Positions 35,187-44,088 of a stretch of 58,366 nucleotides of DNA are shown here, piece after piece. A program made the position numbers and the translations under genes. How positions within the stretch are numbered: the stretch's first letter is position 1; each line of letters opens with the position of its first letter. Origin of the DNA: Gracilimonas sp040904925 (GTDB taxonomy: Bacteria > Bacteroidota > Rhodothermia > Balneolales > Balneolaceae); assembly GCA_040904925.1 (NCBI GenBank), contig JBBDSP010000001.1, forward strand, positions 1 to 58,366, written 5' to 3'. Below the pieces are notes generated by a model, which was not told the origin of the DNA, ran no database searches, and worked only from the letters and a program-made list of their open reading frames with translations.

Positions 35187-36299
35187 ATGAAATTAAAGAG
35201 AGCAATATTAGCACTATTTGTCGGCGGATTCCTGATTTTGGGAATCTCCGACAGTTTTGCACAAAATTATTACGCCTATGTAGCAGCCGAATCAGATGAT
35301 GAGGTATCGCTCATAAAGTTTGATTCAAATACCGGTCAGGGTGAGATCATTGAGACCACCGAAGTTGGTGTCTGGCCTCAGGAAAATGAAGGCCCTCATG
35401 GAGTCACTGTTTCTGCTGATGGCAAATATTGGTACGTAACTATAGCGCACGGTATGCCTTATGGTCAGCTTTGGAAATATGAAACCGAAACCAACGAAGT
35501 TGTTGACAAAGTTGAATTAGGAATGTTTCCGGCCAGCATGGATTACAACCCTTCCACCGGAATGATATACGTTGTGAACTTCAACCTCCATGGTGATATG
35601 GAACCCAGTACTCTTTCCGTTGTTGATTCAGAAACTATGATGCGCCTTGCCGATATCCCTGTTGGCGTTATGCCTCATGGAACAAGAGTGAGCCCCTCCG
35701 GTGATGTTGCCTACCACGTTTCTATGATGACTGATGAACTGTATGAAATTGATGCCAGGAAACTGGAGGTCAAAAGAACGCTGAAGCTTAATAAAGGCGA
35801 TTCTCATTCCGGACATGGTTCCATGCAGGCATCTGCAGATCACTCCGGTATGGATCATAATCCAGTTGAGAAACCAACCTGGGCTGACCCTCATCCAGCC
35901 AAACCTTTGGTTTACGTAGCCGGAAACGGTTCAAACGAAATCATCGAAGTTGATACGGACAAATGGGAAGTTACCCGGCGTTTTGATACGGCCAAAGGCC
36001 CATACAACCTGGAAGTCAGCCATGATGGCAAATTACTTGTTGTAACCTATAAAGGTGAAGGCGCGGTTGGTGTCTGGGATATCGAAAAAGGCGAAGAACT
36101 TGCCTACATCGAGAACAGCCGGAAAGTAACACACGGTGTAGCCATCACCGCAGATAATAAATTTGCCTTCATTTCTGCAGAAGGAATTGGTGGCGAACCC
36201 GGGTCAGTAGAAATTATAGACCTGGAAAAACTGGAACGAATAGATGTTGTTGAAACCGGAAAACAAGCCGGCGGAATTGTATTCTGGAAACAGGAATAA
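35187..36299 (+). CDS. Secreted YVTN-family beta-propeller with His/Met-rich insert
   Basis: 370 residues with a signal peptide (about 1-26) and YVTN/cytochrome cd1-like propeller repeats (GTRVSPSGDVAY, GPYNLEVSHDGKLL). Residues about 205-240 are an insert rich in histidine and methionine: His207, His210, Met213, His219, Met222, His224 and His236. Such clusters bind copper or other metals in periplasmic proteins. It is co-transcribed with the LVIVD-repeat gene. A role in metal binding or delivery is inferred; no haem-binding motif is present. Confidence 0.78.
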   Translation: MKLKRAILALFVGGFLILGISDSFAQNYYAYVAAESDDEVSLIKFDSNTGQGEIIETTEVGVWPQENEGPHGVTVSADGKYWYVTIAHGMPYGQLWKYETETNEVVDKVELGMFPASMDYNPSTGMIYVVNFNLHGDMEPSTLSVVDSETMMRLADIPVGVMPHGTRVSPSGDVAYHVSMMTDELYEIDARKLEVKRTLKLNKGDSHSGHGSMQASADHSGMDHNPVEKPTWADPHPAKPLVYVAGNGSNEIIEVDTDKWEVTRRFDTAKGPYNLEVSHDGKLLVVTYKGEGAVGVWDIEKGEELAYIENSRKVTHGVAITADNKFAFISAEGIGGEPGSVEIIDLEKLERIDVVETGKQAGGIVFWKQE

Positions 36300-36324
36300 A
36301 GGGATTACAAACTTAGAAAAACCT

Positions 36325-36353
36325 AAAAGCCGAATACTACATTCGGCTTTTTT
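36325..36353. terminator. Bidirectional intrinsic terminator
   Basis: An 11-bp perfect stem (AAAAGCCGAAT / ATTCGGCTTTT) with loop ACTAC lies between two convergent genes, with A and T runs on both sides. It overlaps the stop codon of the minus-strand gene. Confidence 0.9.
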
Positions 36354-37068
36354 ATTTCAGTGAAATAATGTGACTTACGCTGTTACCTGCCTCATCTTCT
36401 TTAAAAATAGTCTCCTTATCAAGTGGTTCTATCGCATACCCAATTTTATTTGCCATTCCAACCAGCAGGGGTTCAAGCCGGCCTTTTTCAGTATTAAACT
36501 TCACCATCGCTTTTCCGGTCCTGACATCAATTTTTTTAACTGCTCGTCCGATCATATCCGCACATTTCATGACCTCTGATCCCGTAAATGTATCTCTTTC
36601 AGAAACCGGTGGAGGAGTAAACTTTTTCTTGAACTCACTCAAAGATATAACAGCACCGGATTCATCTACCTGCAGCCATTCTATCTTATGTTCCACATCC
36701 TGAATATAGTACGTAAGGTATCTTGGTTTTTTGCTCTCTATATAAAAATTAAATTCGGTCAGCCAGATATCTGATACTTTATCCATCGGGATATCAAACC
36801 AAACTCCCTCTTCTTCAAGATCCCAGGTTAAAATATCATCTTTTGATTTTCTTGTATTCAGTACCAGCTGATAGTTTTGCTGAAACACATTCGTCAGGTG
36901 AGAAATATCTGCTTCAGGAACTATTTTTAATACAGGCTGGTCTTCTTTGGGATCAACAAAATCCGGGGCATCATTTTTCACCTCGCATTTCACAGCATTT
37001 ATCCTTAGCAATATCCTTACCAAACCATCAACAATCGGCTCCTTAAAAACAGGATTTTTATTACTCAT
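36352..37068 (-). CDS. Uncharacterised cytoplasmic protein
   Basis: 238 residues, no signal peptide or membrane segment. The N-terminal half alternates hydrophobic and charged residues as in a beta-rich fold (ADISHLTNVFQQNYQLVL, WDLEEEGVWFDIPMD). The C-terminal half after a PPPVSERD linker is more helical (SEVMKCADMIGRAVKK). No family recognised. It ends in the shared terminator with the beta-propeller operon and is divergent from the ZIP gene. Confidence 0.55.
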   Translation of the reverse strand: MSNKNPVFKEPIVDGLVRILLRINAVKCEVKNDAPDFVDPKEDQPVLKIVPEADISHLTNVFQQNYQLVLNTRKSKDDILTWDLEEEGVWFDIPMDKVSDIWLTEFNFYIESKKPRYLTYYIQDVEHKIEWLQVDESGAVISLSEFKKKFTPPPVSERDTFTGSEVMKCADMIGRAVKKIDVRTGKAMVKFNTEKGRLEPLLVGMANKIGYAIEPLDKETIFKEDEAGNSVSHIISLK

Positions 37069-37210
37069 AATTGCTTTTTGAATATTTTACGATGAAGGTA
37101 GGAAAATTAAACCTCTATTTGCTACATTTTCAAAATAGAATGTTTAGTCTTAGCTAATTATTTATTAAGTTAAGTCAAATTATTCTACTCCATTATCTAA
37201 AGAAAAAAAT

Positions 37211-38041
37211 ATGGACTTCCTACCAAACTGGTTTTTTGAACTCAATCCTGTTGTGCAAGCTTTATGTGGCGGACTATTCACATGGGGAGTTACATCACTA
37301 GGTGCCTCATTGGTCTTCTTTACAAAAAATGTTGGGCATAAACTACTCGATGGCATGATGGGATTTGCTGCCGGAGTTATGATCGCTGCCAGCGTCTGGT
37401 CGCTCATCATACCCTCCATCGACATGGCCGAAGCACAAGGGATTATCTCATGGATGCCGGCTGCCATCGGGTTTTTACTAGGTGGCTTATTTCTAAGAAT
37501 TTGTGATCATTATGTACCCCACCTTCACATCGGCCTGCCCCGTGATGAAGCCGAAGGGGTAGAAACAAAATGGAAACGAGCTACCCTGCTGGTACTCGCT
37601 ATCACCCTACATAATATTCCGGAGGGACTTGCCATTGGTGTATTGTTTGGAGCAGCAAGCTTAGGACTTGATGTAGCCGGTGGAGCAACCGTCACTGCCG
37701 CAATTGTGCTTGCCATAGGTATTGGCATTCAAAACTTCCCCGAAGGTGTTGCTATATCCATGCCGTTGCGCAGGGATGGTTTGAGCCGATGGAAAAGCTT
37801 CAACTATGGTCAAATGTCAGGAATTGTTGAACCTGTTTCTGCGGTAATCGGGGCTGCAGCAGTGATCTTCATCGAACCTATGTTACCTTATGCCCTTGCC
37901 TTTGCTGCAGGCGCCATGATCTATGTTGTCATTGAGGAGCTGATCCCTGAAAGTCAGTTACACGGAAATACGGATCTCGCTACCCTTGGCGTTATGGGAG
38001 GCTTTGTAGTAATGATGGTTTTAGATGTAGCTTTAGGATAA
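37211..38041 (+). CDS. ZIP-family metal transporter
   Basis: 276-residue, eight-helix ZIP transporter of the ZupT/GufA type that moves zinc, iron or manganese into the cytoplasm. The metal-site motifs are HNIPEGLAIGV in helix IV and QNFPEGVAISMP in helix V. The loop after helix III holds DHYVPHLHIG, a small histidine cluster. A weak TTAG-N6-CTAA element at 37144-37157 lies upstream. It is a single gene close to the secreted metal-binding propeller operon. Confidence 0.9.
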   Translation: MDFLPNWFFELNPVVQALCGGLFTWGVTSLGASLVFFTKNVGHKLLDGMMGFAAGVMIAASVWSLIIPSIDMAEAQGIISWMPAAIGFLLGGLFLRICDHYVPHLHIGLPRDEAEGVETKWKRATLLVLAITLHNIPEGLAIGVLFGAASLGLDVAGGATVTAAIVLAIGIGIQNFPEGVAISMPLRRDGLSRWKSFNYGQMSGIVEPVSAVIGAAAVIFIEPMLPYALAFAAGAMIYVVIEELIPESQLHGNTDLATLGVMGGFVVMMVLDVALG

Positions 38042-38111
38042 ATCAGGATTCTAAAATCCCTGTTCATTTTGTACCTTTGCCCTCCTTCACAACTAATAAA
38101 ATTACAAGGCA

Positions 38112-39782
38112 TTGAGCGATAATAAGATCATATTTTCCATGGTTGGGGTTTCTAAAACCTACAAACCTAACAATACCGTTCTAAAGAACATCTATCTCTC
38201 CTTTTTCTATGGAGCCAAAATTGGGGTACTCGGGTTAAACGGAGCCGGTAAATCTACCCTCTTAAAGATCATTGCCGGAGAAGACAAAAACTATCAGGGA
38301 GATATCAGTATCCAAAAAGGAATCACGTTTGGATATCTGTCACAGGAACCCAAGCTCGATCCATCCAAAACAGTGAAAGAGATCGTGGAAGAAGGGGTCC
38401 AGGAAACCATGGATCTGTTGAAAGAATACGAAGCTGTTAACACCGGTTTCAGTGATCCGGATGCTGATTTTGAAAAGCTGATTGAAAAACAGTCCAAGCT
38501 TCAGGAAAAAATTGATCGGATAGATGCCTGGGATATCGACAGCAAGCTGGAACAGGCCATGGATGCGCTCCGTTGCCCTCCCGGTGAGACCTCTGTGGAA
38601 GTACTTTCCGGTGGCGAAGCACGCCGTGTTGCCTTATGCCGTCTGTTGCTAAAAAAACCGGACGTACTGCTCCTGGATGAGCCAACCAACCACCTGGATG
38701 CTGAATCTGTGCTGTGGCTTGAGCAACACCTTGCCCGTTATGAAGGTACCGTTATTGCCGTAACTCACGACCGATACTTTCTCGATAATGTTGCAGGATG
38801 GATCCTGGAGTTAGATCGCGGAGAAGGCATTCCCTTTGAAGGAAATTACAGCTCATGGCTGGAACAGAAATCAAATCGATTGGAGCAGGAGGAGAAAGAA
38901 GAATCCAAGCGACAGAAAACCCTGAAGCAGGAACTAGATTGGATCCGACAAAATCCAAAAGGACGGCGTGCTAAAAGTAAGGCCCGTATCAATCAGTATG
39001 AGGAATTGCTTTCTGAAGAGAACGAAAAACGCCGGGATGATATGGAGATCTTCATTCCGGCCGGACCGCGACTTGGTGACAAAGTGATCGTAGCTGAAAA
39101 TGTAAGCAAAGGATTCGAAGACCGGCTGTTAGTTGAGGATATGAATTTCAAACTCCCTCCCGGTGGTATTGTTGGGATCATAGGCCCTAACGGTGCCGGT
39201 AAAACCACGCTCTTTAAAATGATCACCGGAGAAGAAGAACCGGATAAAGGAAAGCTTGAAATCGGTGATACGGTAGAATTAGGATATGTAGATCAAAAGC
39301 GTCCCCTGGATCCTTCAAAAACAATTTGGGAAGAAATTTCTGGCGGACAGGATATCATCAAGCTTGGCAACCGTGAAGTGAATTCAAGAGCTTATGTAGC
39401 CCGTTTTAACTTCAGCGGTAGTGATCAGCAGAAAAAGGTAACGGAGCTTTCCGGAGGAGAACGAAATCGTGTTCACCTGGCTAAAATGCTGAAAGAAGGT
39501 GCCAATGTATTACTCCTCGATGAGCCTACTAACGATCTGGATGTTAATACCTTACGCGCCCTTGAAGAAGCTCTATTAAACTTTGCAGGCTGTGCAGTCG
39601 TTATTTCTCACGACAGGTGGTTCTTAGACAGGGTTGCAACCCACATTCTCGCATTTGAAGGGAACAGTCAGGTTTATTGGTTTGAAGGGAACTTTGAAGA
39701 ATACGAAGAGAATAAGAAACAACGACTGGGGATTACTGATGACCAACCCCATCGTATTAAATACAAAAAACTTATGCGCTAA
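38112..39782 (+). CDS. ettA: ABC-F protein EttA (energy-dependent translational throttle)
   Basis: 556-residue soluble protein with two ABC ATPase domains that binds the ribosomal E site and gates the first translation steps according to the ATP/ADP ratio. Walker A loops GLNGAGKST and GPNGAGKTT and signatures LSGGEARR and LSGGERNR are intact. The arm motif and the linker rich in Lys/Arg (NPKGRRAKSKARI) are characteristic. The start is TTG 38112, because the protein from it reads MSDNKIIFSM, the EttA N-terminus; there is no ATG nearby in frame before residue 10. Confidence 0.95.
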   Translation: MSDNKIIFSMVGVSKTYKPNNTVLKNIYLSFFYGAKIGVLGLNGAGKSTLLKIIAGEDKNYQGDISIQKGITFGYLSQEPKLDPSKTVKEIVEEGVQETMDLLKEYEAVNTGFSDPDADFEKLIEKQSKLQEKIDRIDAWDIDSKLEQAMDALRCPPGETSVEVLSGGEARRVALCRLLLKKPDVLLLDEPTNHLDAESVLWLEQHLARYEGTVIAVTHDRYFLDNVAGWILELDRGEGIPFEGNYSSWLEQKSNRLEQEEKEESKRQKTLKQELDWIRQNPKGRRAKSKARINQYEELLSEENEKRRDDMEIFIPAGPRLGDKVIVAENVSKGFEDRLLVEDMNFKLPPGGIVGIIGPNGAGKTTLFKMITGEEEPDKGKLEIGDTVELGYVDQKRPLDPSKTIWEEISGGQDIIKLGNREVNSRAYVARFNFSGSDQQKKVTELSGGERNRVHLAKMLKEGANVLLLDEPTNDLDVNTLRALEEALLNFAGCAVVISHDRWFLDRVATHILAFEGNSQVYWFEGNFEEYEENKKQRLGITDDQPHRIKYKKLMR

Positions 39783-39901
39783 TCATTCCCCTCCATCAAG
39801 TTATAATTTCGACTCTTGTAAATGATTGTTAATGTGTAATTGCATATTTTAGTTAAATATAGATTTCAGCCAGATAATTACATCCCTCAATCAGAAGGAT
39901 C

Positions 39902-41674
39902 ATGTATAGAAAAACGGGAAAAGACAGTTTTGATGTTGACCGTAAGATTATTGGGGTAGTTTCCTTCGGTTTGCTTTGTGCGACTCTGCTCATTGTTATG
40001 GTGAATATTTCCATAAACACCTCTTCAGGCGTAAGAGCGTATGTTGCGGGTGAAGCATATTGGGCTAAAGCACAAAAGGAAGCCGTAATTCATCTCAGTA
40101 ATTATATCTTAACGGAAGATTCTGATAAATACGAAAATTTCAACAGTGTCTTAAGGATCAACAGGGGAGACCGGATCGCTCGTGAAGAATTACTTAAAGA
40201 TGAGTTTGACTATGAGGTTGCTTACGAAGGACTTGTAACCGGAAAGAATCACCCCGCTGATGTCCCTGATATGATCAAATTGTTCAGACGTTTCAGCGAC
40301 ATCAACTATATGCAACAGGCTATAAATATTTGGGACGCGGGAGATCAAAAAATAGTGGAGCTCAGTACTTTTGCTGATTCGATTCATTATGAAATTGAAA
40401 ACAGTGAAAGTATAAGTGATGCTCAAAAAAACCAGTGGGTAGAGGAATTAGAAAATCTGGATCATGAGCTCACAGATCTGGAGTATAATTTTTCTTTGAC
40501 CATGAGTAACATGGCCCGTTTAGTAAATGAGGTTTTCCGGTGGACAACCATAATCCTCGGATTAATACTGATCTTTATAGGAATCTGGCTAACTCTTCGA
40601 TTTTATAATTCTACAAATACATGGATGAAAGCCCTTCGGGAGAGTGAGGACCAATTAAAAAATGTTCTCAAAAACTCCAAGGATGTTTTGTATAAAATGG
40701 ATCTGAATACACGAAAATATGTTTTTGTAAGCCCCGCTATTGAAAGCATGCTTGGGTACGATCCCAAAGAATTTTCTGAAGGCGGCGTTGAGTTTATTCT
40801 TTCCAAAATGCACCCCGATGACAAAGAACGGATGGGGAAAGTAGTAGAGAATTATGACGAGATTAAGGAAGGAGAATTTCTTGCAGGAACAGAGTTTCGG
40901 CTGATAGATGCTGAAGGTAACTGGAAATGGGTTAGTAATGTACGCACGTTGGTGCGTAACGGTGAAGGTAAACCGGAAGCCATAGTTGGCACTGTACGAG
41001 ATATCTCAACCCGTAAGAAGCAAGAAGAAAAGATCAAGAAATCACTTCATGAAAAAGAACTTCTGCTCAAAGAGATACATCACAGAGTTAAGAATAATCT
41101 CTCCATTATTTCAAGTTTACTGGAGCTCCAAAAAAGTGGAGTCAGCATGGAAGTACAGGATATGCTCAGCTCAAGCCAGGCACGTATAAAATCTATCGCC
41201 AAGGTTCACGAAAAATTATATGAATCTACCACCCTTTCTGATATCCCCCTTGATACCTATATCACCGAGATCACTGAGGAGATAGAGAAAGCCTATACAT
41301 CCAAAGAAAAAAACATCGATATTATCATTGATGTGGCCCCTCTTAAAGTAAATATCAACGATGCCATACCTATCGGACTTATACTGAATGAACTGATCAA
41401 TAACGCATTTAAACATGCGTTTAAAGGTCGCGACTCGGGTACTATAAAAATAAGCCTGCAAACCGGAAATGATGGATTTGAACTCTTTGTGGAAAGTGAC
41501 GGTAATAAAATGGCGGATGATTTTGATACTTCAAAAAGTGATTCTTTAGGTATGACACTCATCGAAGTATTAGTCAAACGGATCAAAGGAAGGCTTGAAA
41601 TTGAACAGGATGAATGGACCCGGTTCAAGATCTTCTTCGAACTTAAGGCTGATTCTAAAGAAACAGACAATTAA
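39902..41674 (+). CDS. Membrane sensor histidine kinase (HisKA_2) with PAS domain
   Basis: 590 residues: a membrane helix at about 15-35, an extracytoplasmic sensor region to about 210, a second helix at 213-233, a PAS domain with PAC at about 250-375, then HisKA_2 and HATPase_c. The phosphorylated histidine is probably His394 in EIHHRVKNNL. The ATP-binding asparagine is in NELINNAFKHAF. No response regulator is adjacent; kinases of this type often signal to single-domain regulators elsewhere. Its stop overlaps the stop of the opposite PH-domain gene by 4 bases. Confidence 0.88.
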   Translation: MYRKTGKDSFDVDRKIIGVVSFGLLCATLLIVMVNISINTSSGVRAYVAGEAYWAKAQKEAVIHLSNYILTEDSDKYENFNSVLRINRGDRIAREELLKDEFDYEVAYEGLVTGKNHPADVPDMIKLFRRFSDINYMQQAINIWDAGDQKIVELSTFADSIHYEIENSESISDAQKNQWVEELENLDHELTDLEYNFSLTMSNMARLVNEVFRWTTIILGLILIFIGIWLTLRFYNSTNTWMKALRESEDQLKNVLKNSKDVLYKMDLNTRKYVFVSPAIESMLGYDPKEFSEGGVEFILSKMHPDDKERMGKVVENYDEIKEGEFLAGTEFRLIDAEGNWKWVSNVRTLVRNGEGKPEAIVGTVRDISTRKKQEEKIKKSLHEKELLLKEIHHRVKNNLSIISSLLELQKSGVSMEVQDMLSSSQARIKSIAKVHEKLYESTTLSDIPLDTYITEITEEIEKAYTSKEKNIDIIIDVAPLKVNINDAIPIGLILNELINNAFKHAFKGRDSGTIKISLQTGNDGFELFVESDGNKMADDFDTSKSDSLGMTLIEVLVKRIKGRLEIEQDEWTRFKIFFELKADSKETDN

Positions 41675-43146
41675 CTGTTGAGTTCTTTATTCTTTTCTTC
41701 ACCTTCTGATGTAAAATCAACTTTCTTTCCATCACTGATCCATCTGTATACTTCAAGGGACTTCTTATCAACCAAGTCTTTTATTTCAAACTCCATTCCC
41801 CCTGCTCCAGAAGCAACGGTAACCGATAAGTTCTTCAGGTTCTTCCTACGCTGAAACGGGTTTTCTGAAAGCCCTGCATCCTGAATTCGTGTTCTTTTCA
41901 TAATGGCTGTTGTTCTTGAAATAGTACGATATCGCACTCGAAGAATTCGATCTCCATCCATACCCAAGGCAGCATCTTTATATCTCATCCAACCCAAAAA
42001 GCTTAATAATGGGATCAGCAGCAATGAGATCCATCCGTAGGTTAACATATACCAGAGTATGGGTATCAATAGGATCAAAAAGTAATTGGGTCTGCGTATA
42101 TACCGGAATAAAGCTTTCTCCGAAGGCCGGGTCTCATATTCAGGTTCTGTATATTCTTCTGCAAATTCCTTCAAAAAAGAACTTACATCACTTTTTGCGA
42201 TATAAGGGGCTAAAACGATCGACCTTCCCTGCTGGGACTGGTCGAAACCTGCACTCTCAACATATAACATTCCGTAGCCAAAAGGCTGGCGTATCACTCC
42301 TTCCACAAACCTCACGGCTTGAATCCGGTCAAATGGTACGGTTACGTGTTTTCTCTCAATAAGTCCACGGGTTATGATCAACTCCTCACTGGTTTTCTGC
42401 AGGCGAAAATCGGAATAACTGAAGATCACCCCCAAAAACGAAAGCAGCCAAGACACCACAATGATAACCAGGATCAATGCTATATAGACCGTTACATCAC
42501 TGTATCCCGGCATTACCTCGTAAATATACTCAATAGTCTCCTCGTTGATCATTTCATTTAACTGCCCTGAAATAGCACCTAAAATTGATGCGATCAAACC
42601 AAAGTTGCCGGACGTAAACGCAGCATAAACCAAATCCTTTGAGGATAATTTCCATGTCGCTAAAACCTCTTCCTGCTCTTCTGCTTCTCTTTCCTCGTAA
42701 ACCTGCTCTCCATTATTCCTTTTTCGAAGCTCTGTGCGAAGTTCTTCGGCTTCACTCCTTGTAATGGCATTAATGGTGGCTGTTTCAGTTCCCCCACCGG
42801 CTGTTTTTACCTCAACTTTCACCAAACCAAAAAATCTCTGAAGCAGTCCCTCCGTTATGTCAATCACCTGGATGCGGTCTTTGGATAGATAGACCTTTTT
42901 TTTAACAAAGATCCCTTTCTGGATCTGAAGTTCATCTTCAAAAATGCGAAATCTAAAAAACCACCAGCCGAATATTCCCCCAACAAATGACATTCCTAAA
43001 CCGGCAGCTAAAAAATATAGAAAGTACCCTTCAGAATTTGTGGTCCCGATAAATAGCAGAATGATCAATGTGACAAAATTCTGTTTTATCGTCTCTATTA
43101 CCTGACTAACTCCAGCTACGGGATGCTGCTTTCTAAACTCAGACAT
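41671..43146 (-). CDS. Membrane protein with two bacterial PH (bPH2/YdbT) domains
   Basis: 491 residues related to YdbT. Two hydrophobic helix pairs (near 30-65 and 175-245) precede bPH2 domains; each domain shows the EEL(I/Q)-I-(T/Q)-x-G-(L/I)-x-x-(K/R)-(K/R) pattern. The third segment near residue 400 repeats this more weakly. It overlaps the YdbS-like partner by 8 bases, and the two are expected to form one complex. In Bacillus related proteins affect resistance to antimicrobial peptides; here the function is unknown. Confidence 0.82.
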   Translation of the reverse strand: MSEFRKQHPVAGVSQVIETIKQNFVTLIILLFIGTTNSEGYFLYFLAAGLGMSFVGGIFGWWFFRFRIFEDELQIQKGIFVKKKVYLSKDRIQVIDITEGLLQRFFGLVKVEVKTAGGGTETATINAITRSEAEELRTELRKRNNGEQVYEEREAEEQEEVLATWKLSSKDLVYAAFTSGNFGLIASILGAISGQLNEMINEETIEYIYEVMPGYSDVTVYIALILVIIVVSWLLSFLGVIFSYSDFRLQKTSEELIITRGLIERKHVTVPFDRIQAVRFVEGVIRQPFGYGMLYVESAGFDQSQQGRSIVLAPYIAKSDVSSFLKEFAEEYTEPEYETRPSEKALFRYIRRPNYFLILLIPILWYMLTYGWISLLLIPLLSFLGWMRYKDAALGMDGDRILRVRYRTISRTTAIMKRTRIQDAGLSENPFQRRKNLKNLSVTVASGAGGMEFEIKDLVDKKSLEVYRWISDGKKVDFTSEGEEKNKELNS

Positions 43147-43648
43147 CGCTCTTTACTTTTCGAACAAGCCTTGAAATCGTATTACGAAGTTCGTCAGCAG
43201 TCTCATTATCAAGTGCAGGGATTTCGTGGGTGGTAGCAGCGGTAGAAATAGTTACCGAGGCTAATCCGAACTTTCTGTATACCGGTCCTTGTCGGGTATC
43301 CACATGCTGCACTCTGTTTATCGGAACAAGTGTTCTCTTCTTAATGATAATACCTCTTAGCATATCAATTTCTTTATCGGAAACATCGTATTTCCAACGT
43401 TGCCATCGGAGCTTAGGGAGAACAGCAGCTATCACTATATAGATGATCAAAGCGATCAGAAAAAGACTTGAGAACAGAATCCAGTCTATACCATTATACC
43501 ACGGTGTACCCTTTCCAATATTATGAGAGATAGCTATTCCAAAATAAAAAGCGGCTGGAATAAACCATAAAAGACCAAATAATAATGCATTTACAGTCCA
43601 TGCTTTTATAGCATTTTTATGTATTCTGGTCGTCGGTTCCTGATTCAT
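43139..43648 (-). CDS. Membrane protein with PH domain (YdbS-like)
   Basis: 169 residues: two membrane helices (about 18-40 and 52-72) followed by one bPH2 domain containing DMLRGIIIKKRTLVPINRVQHVDTRQGP, of which the diagnostic part is RVQHVDTRQG. It is the upstream partner of the YdbT-like gene and overlaps it by 8 bases. Confidence 0.85.
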   Translation of the reverse strand: MNQEPTTRIHKNAIKAWTVNALLFGLLWFIPAAFYFGIAISHNIGKGTPWYNGIDWILFSSLFLIALIIYIVIAAVLPKLRWQRWKYDVSDKEIDMLRGIIIKKRTLVPINRVQHVDTRQGPVYRKFGLASVTISTAATTHEIPALDNETADELRNTISRLVRKVKSDV

Positions 43649-43713
43649 ATATCTATTGTTTTTCTTGGATAATGAAGGTATAAACTCGTCTCATCTTAAA
43701 AAAACTTTATGCA

Positions 43714-43742
43714 TTAAAAAAAGCCACACAAAGGTGGCTTTT
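43714..43742 (-). terminator. Intrinsic terminator of the H1-like gene
   Basis: A 9-bp stem (AAAAGCCAC / GTGGCTTTT) with a 6-nt loop, followed on the minus strand by seven T, 23 bases after the stop of the H1-like gene. Confidence 0.85.
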
Positions 43743-43764
43743 CTCTAAAGTTTAATAGAAGAAA

Positions 43765-43941
43765 TTACATAGCGTTTTTCTTCTCTTGAATTTCCTGCCG
43801 GATTTCGTGAGAAAGATTCTTGAGGGTCATCAAATGCTTACGTGCCCTTGTACCGGCAGCTTTGTTTCCTTTCTCATAAAATTTTTGCATTTCAACTTGT
43901 AATTCTTCAACTACGTTGTTGACATCGTCCATTCTACTCAT
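43765..43941 (-). CDS. Histone H1-like protein (Hc1 family)
   Basis: A 58-residue basic helical protein beginning MSRMDDVNNVVEEL and ending IQEKKNAM. FYEKGNKAAGTRARKHL and LKNLSHEIRQEIQEKKN match the Hc1-type histone H1-like proteins conserved in Bacteroidota and relatives, which compact DNA. It lacks the long Lys/Ala tail of the chlamydial version. AAGGAG at 43952-43957 precedes the ATG by 10 bases. With its own terminator it forms a single-gene unit, probably highly expressed. Confidence 0.85.
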   Translation of the reverse strand: MSRMDDVNNVVEELQVEMQKFYEKGNKAAGTRARKHLMTLKNLSHEIRQEIQEKKNAM

Positions 43942-44088
43942 ATGTATGTACTCCTTTTTCTTTATTACGATTTAAGGTATTTCATGAATCTGAAAATACC
44001 AGCTTTTATAATATACTGTTGTAATTACAGTAGTAAAATCTGCGTTAATTTAATAAATAAGTACGTAAATACATTTTTTTCTTTGTTT

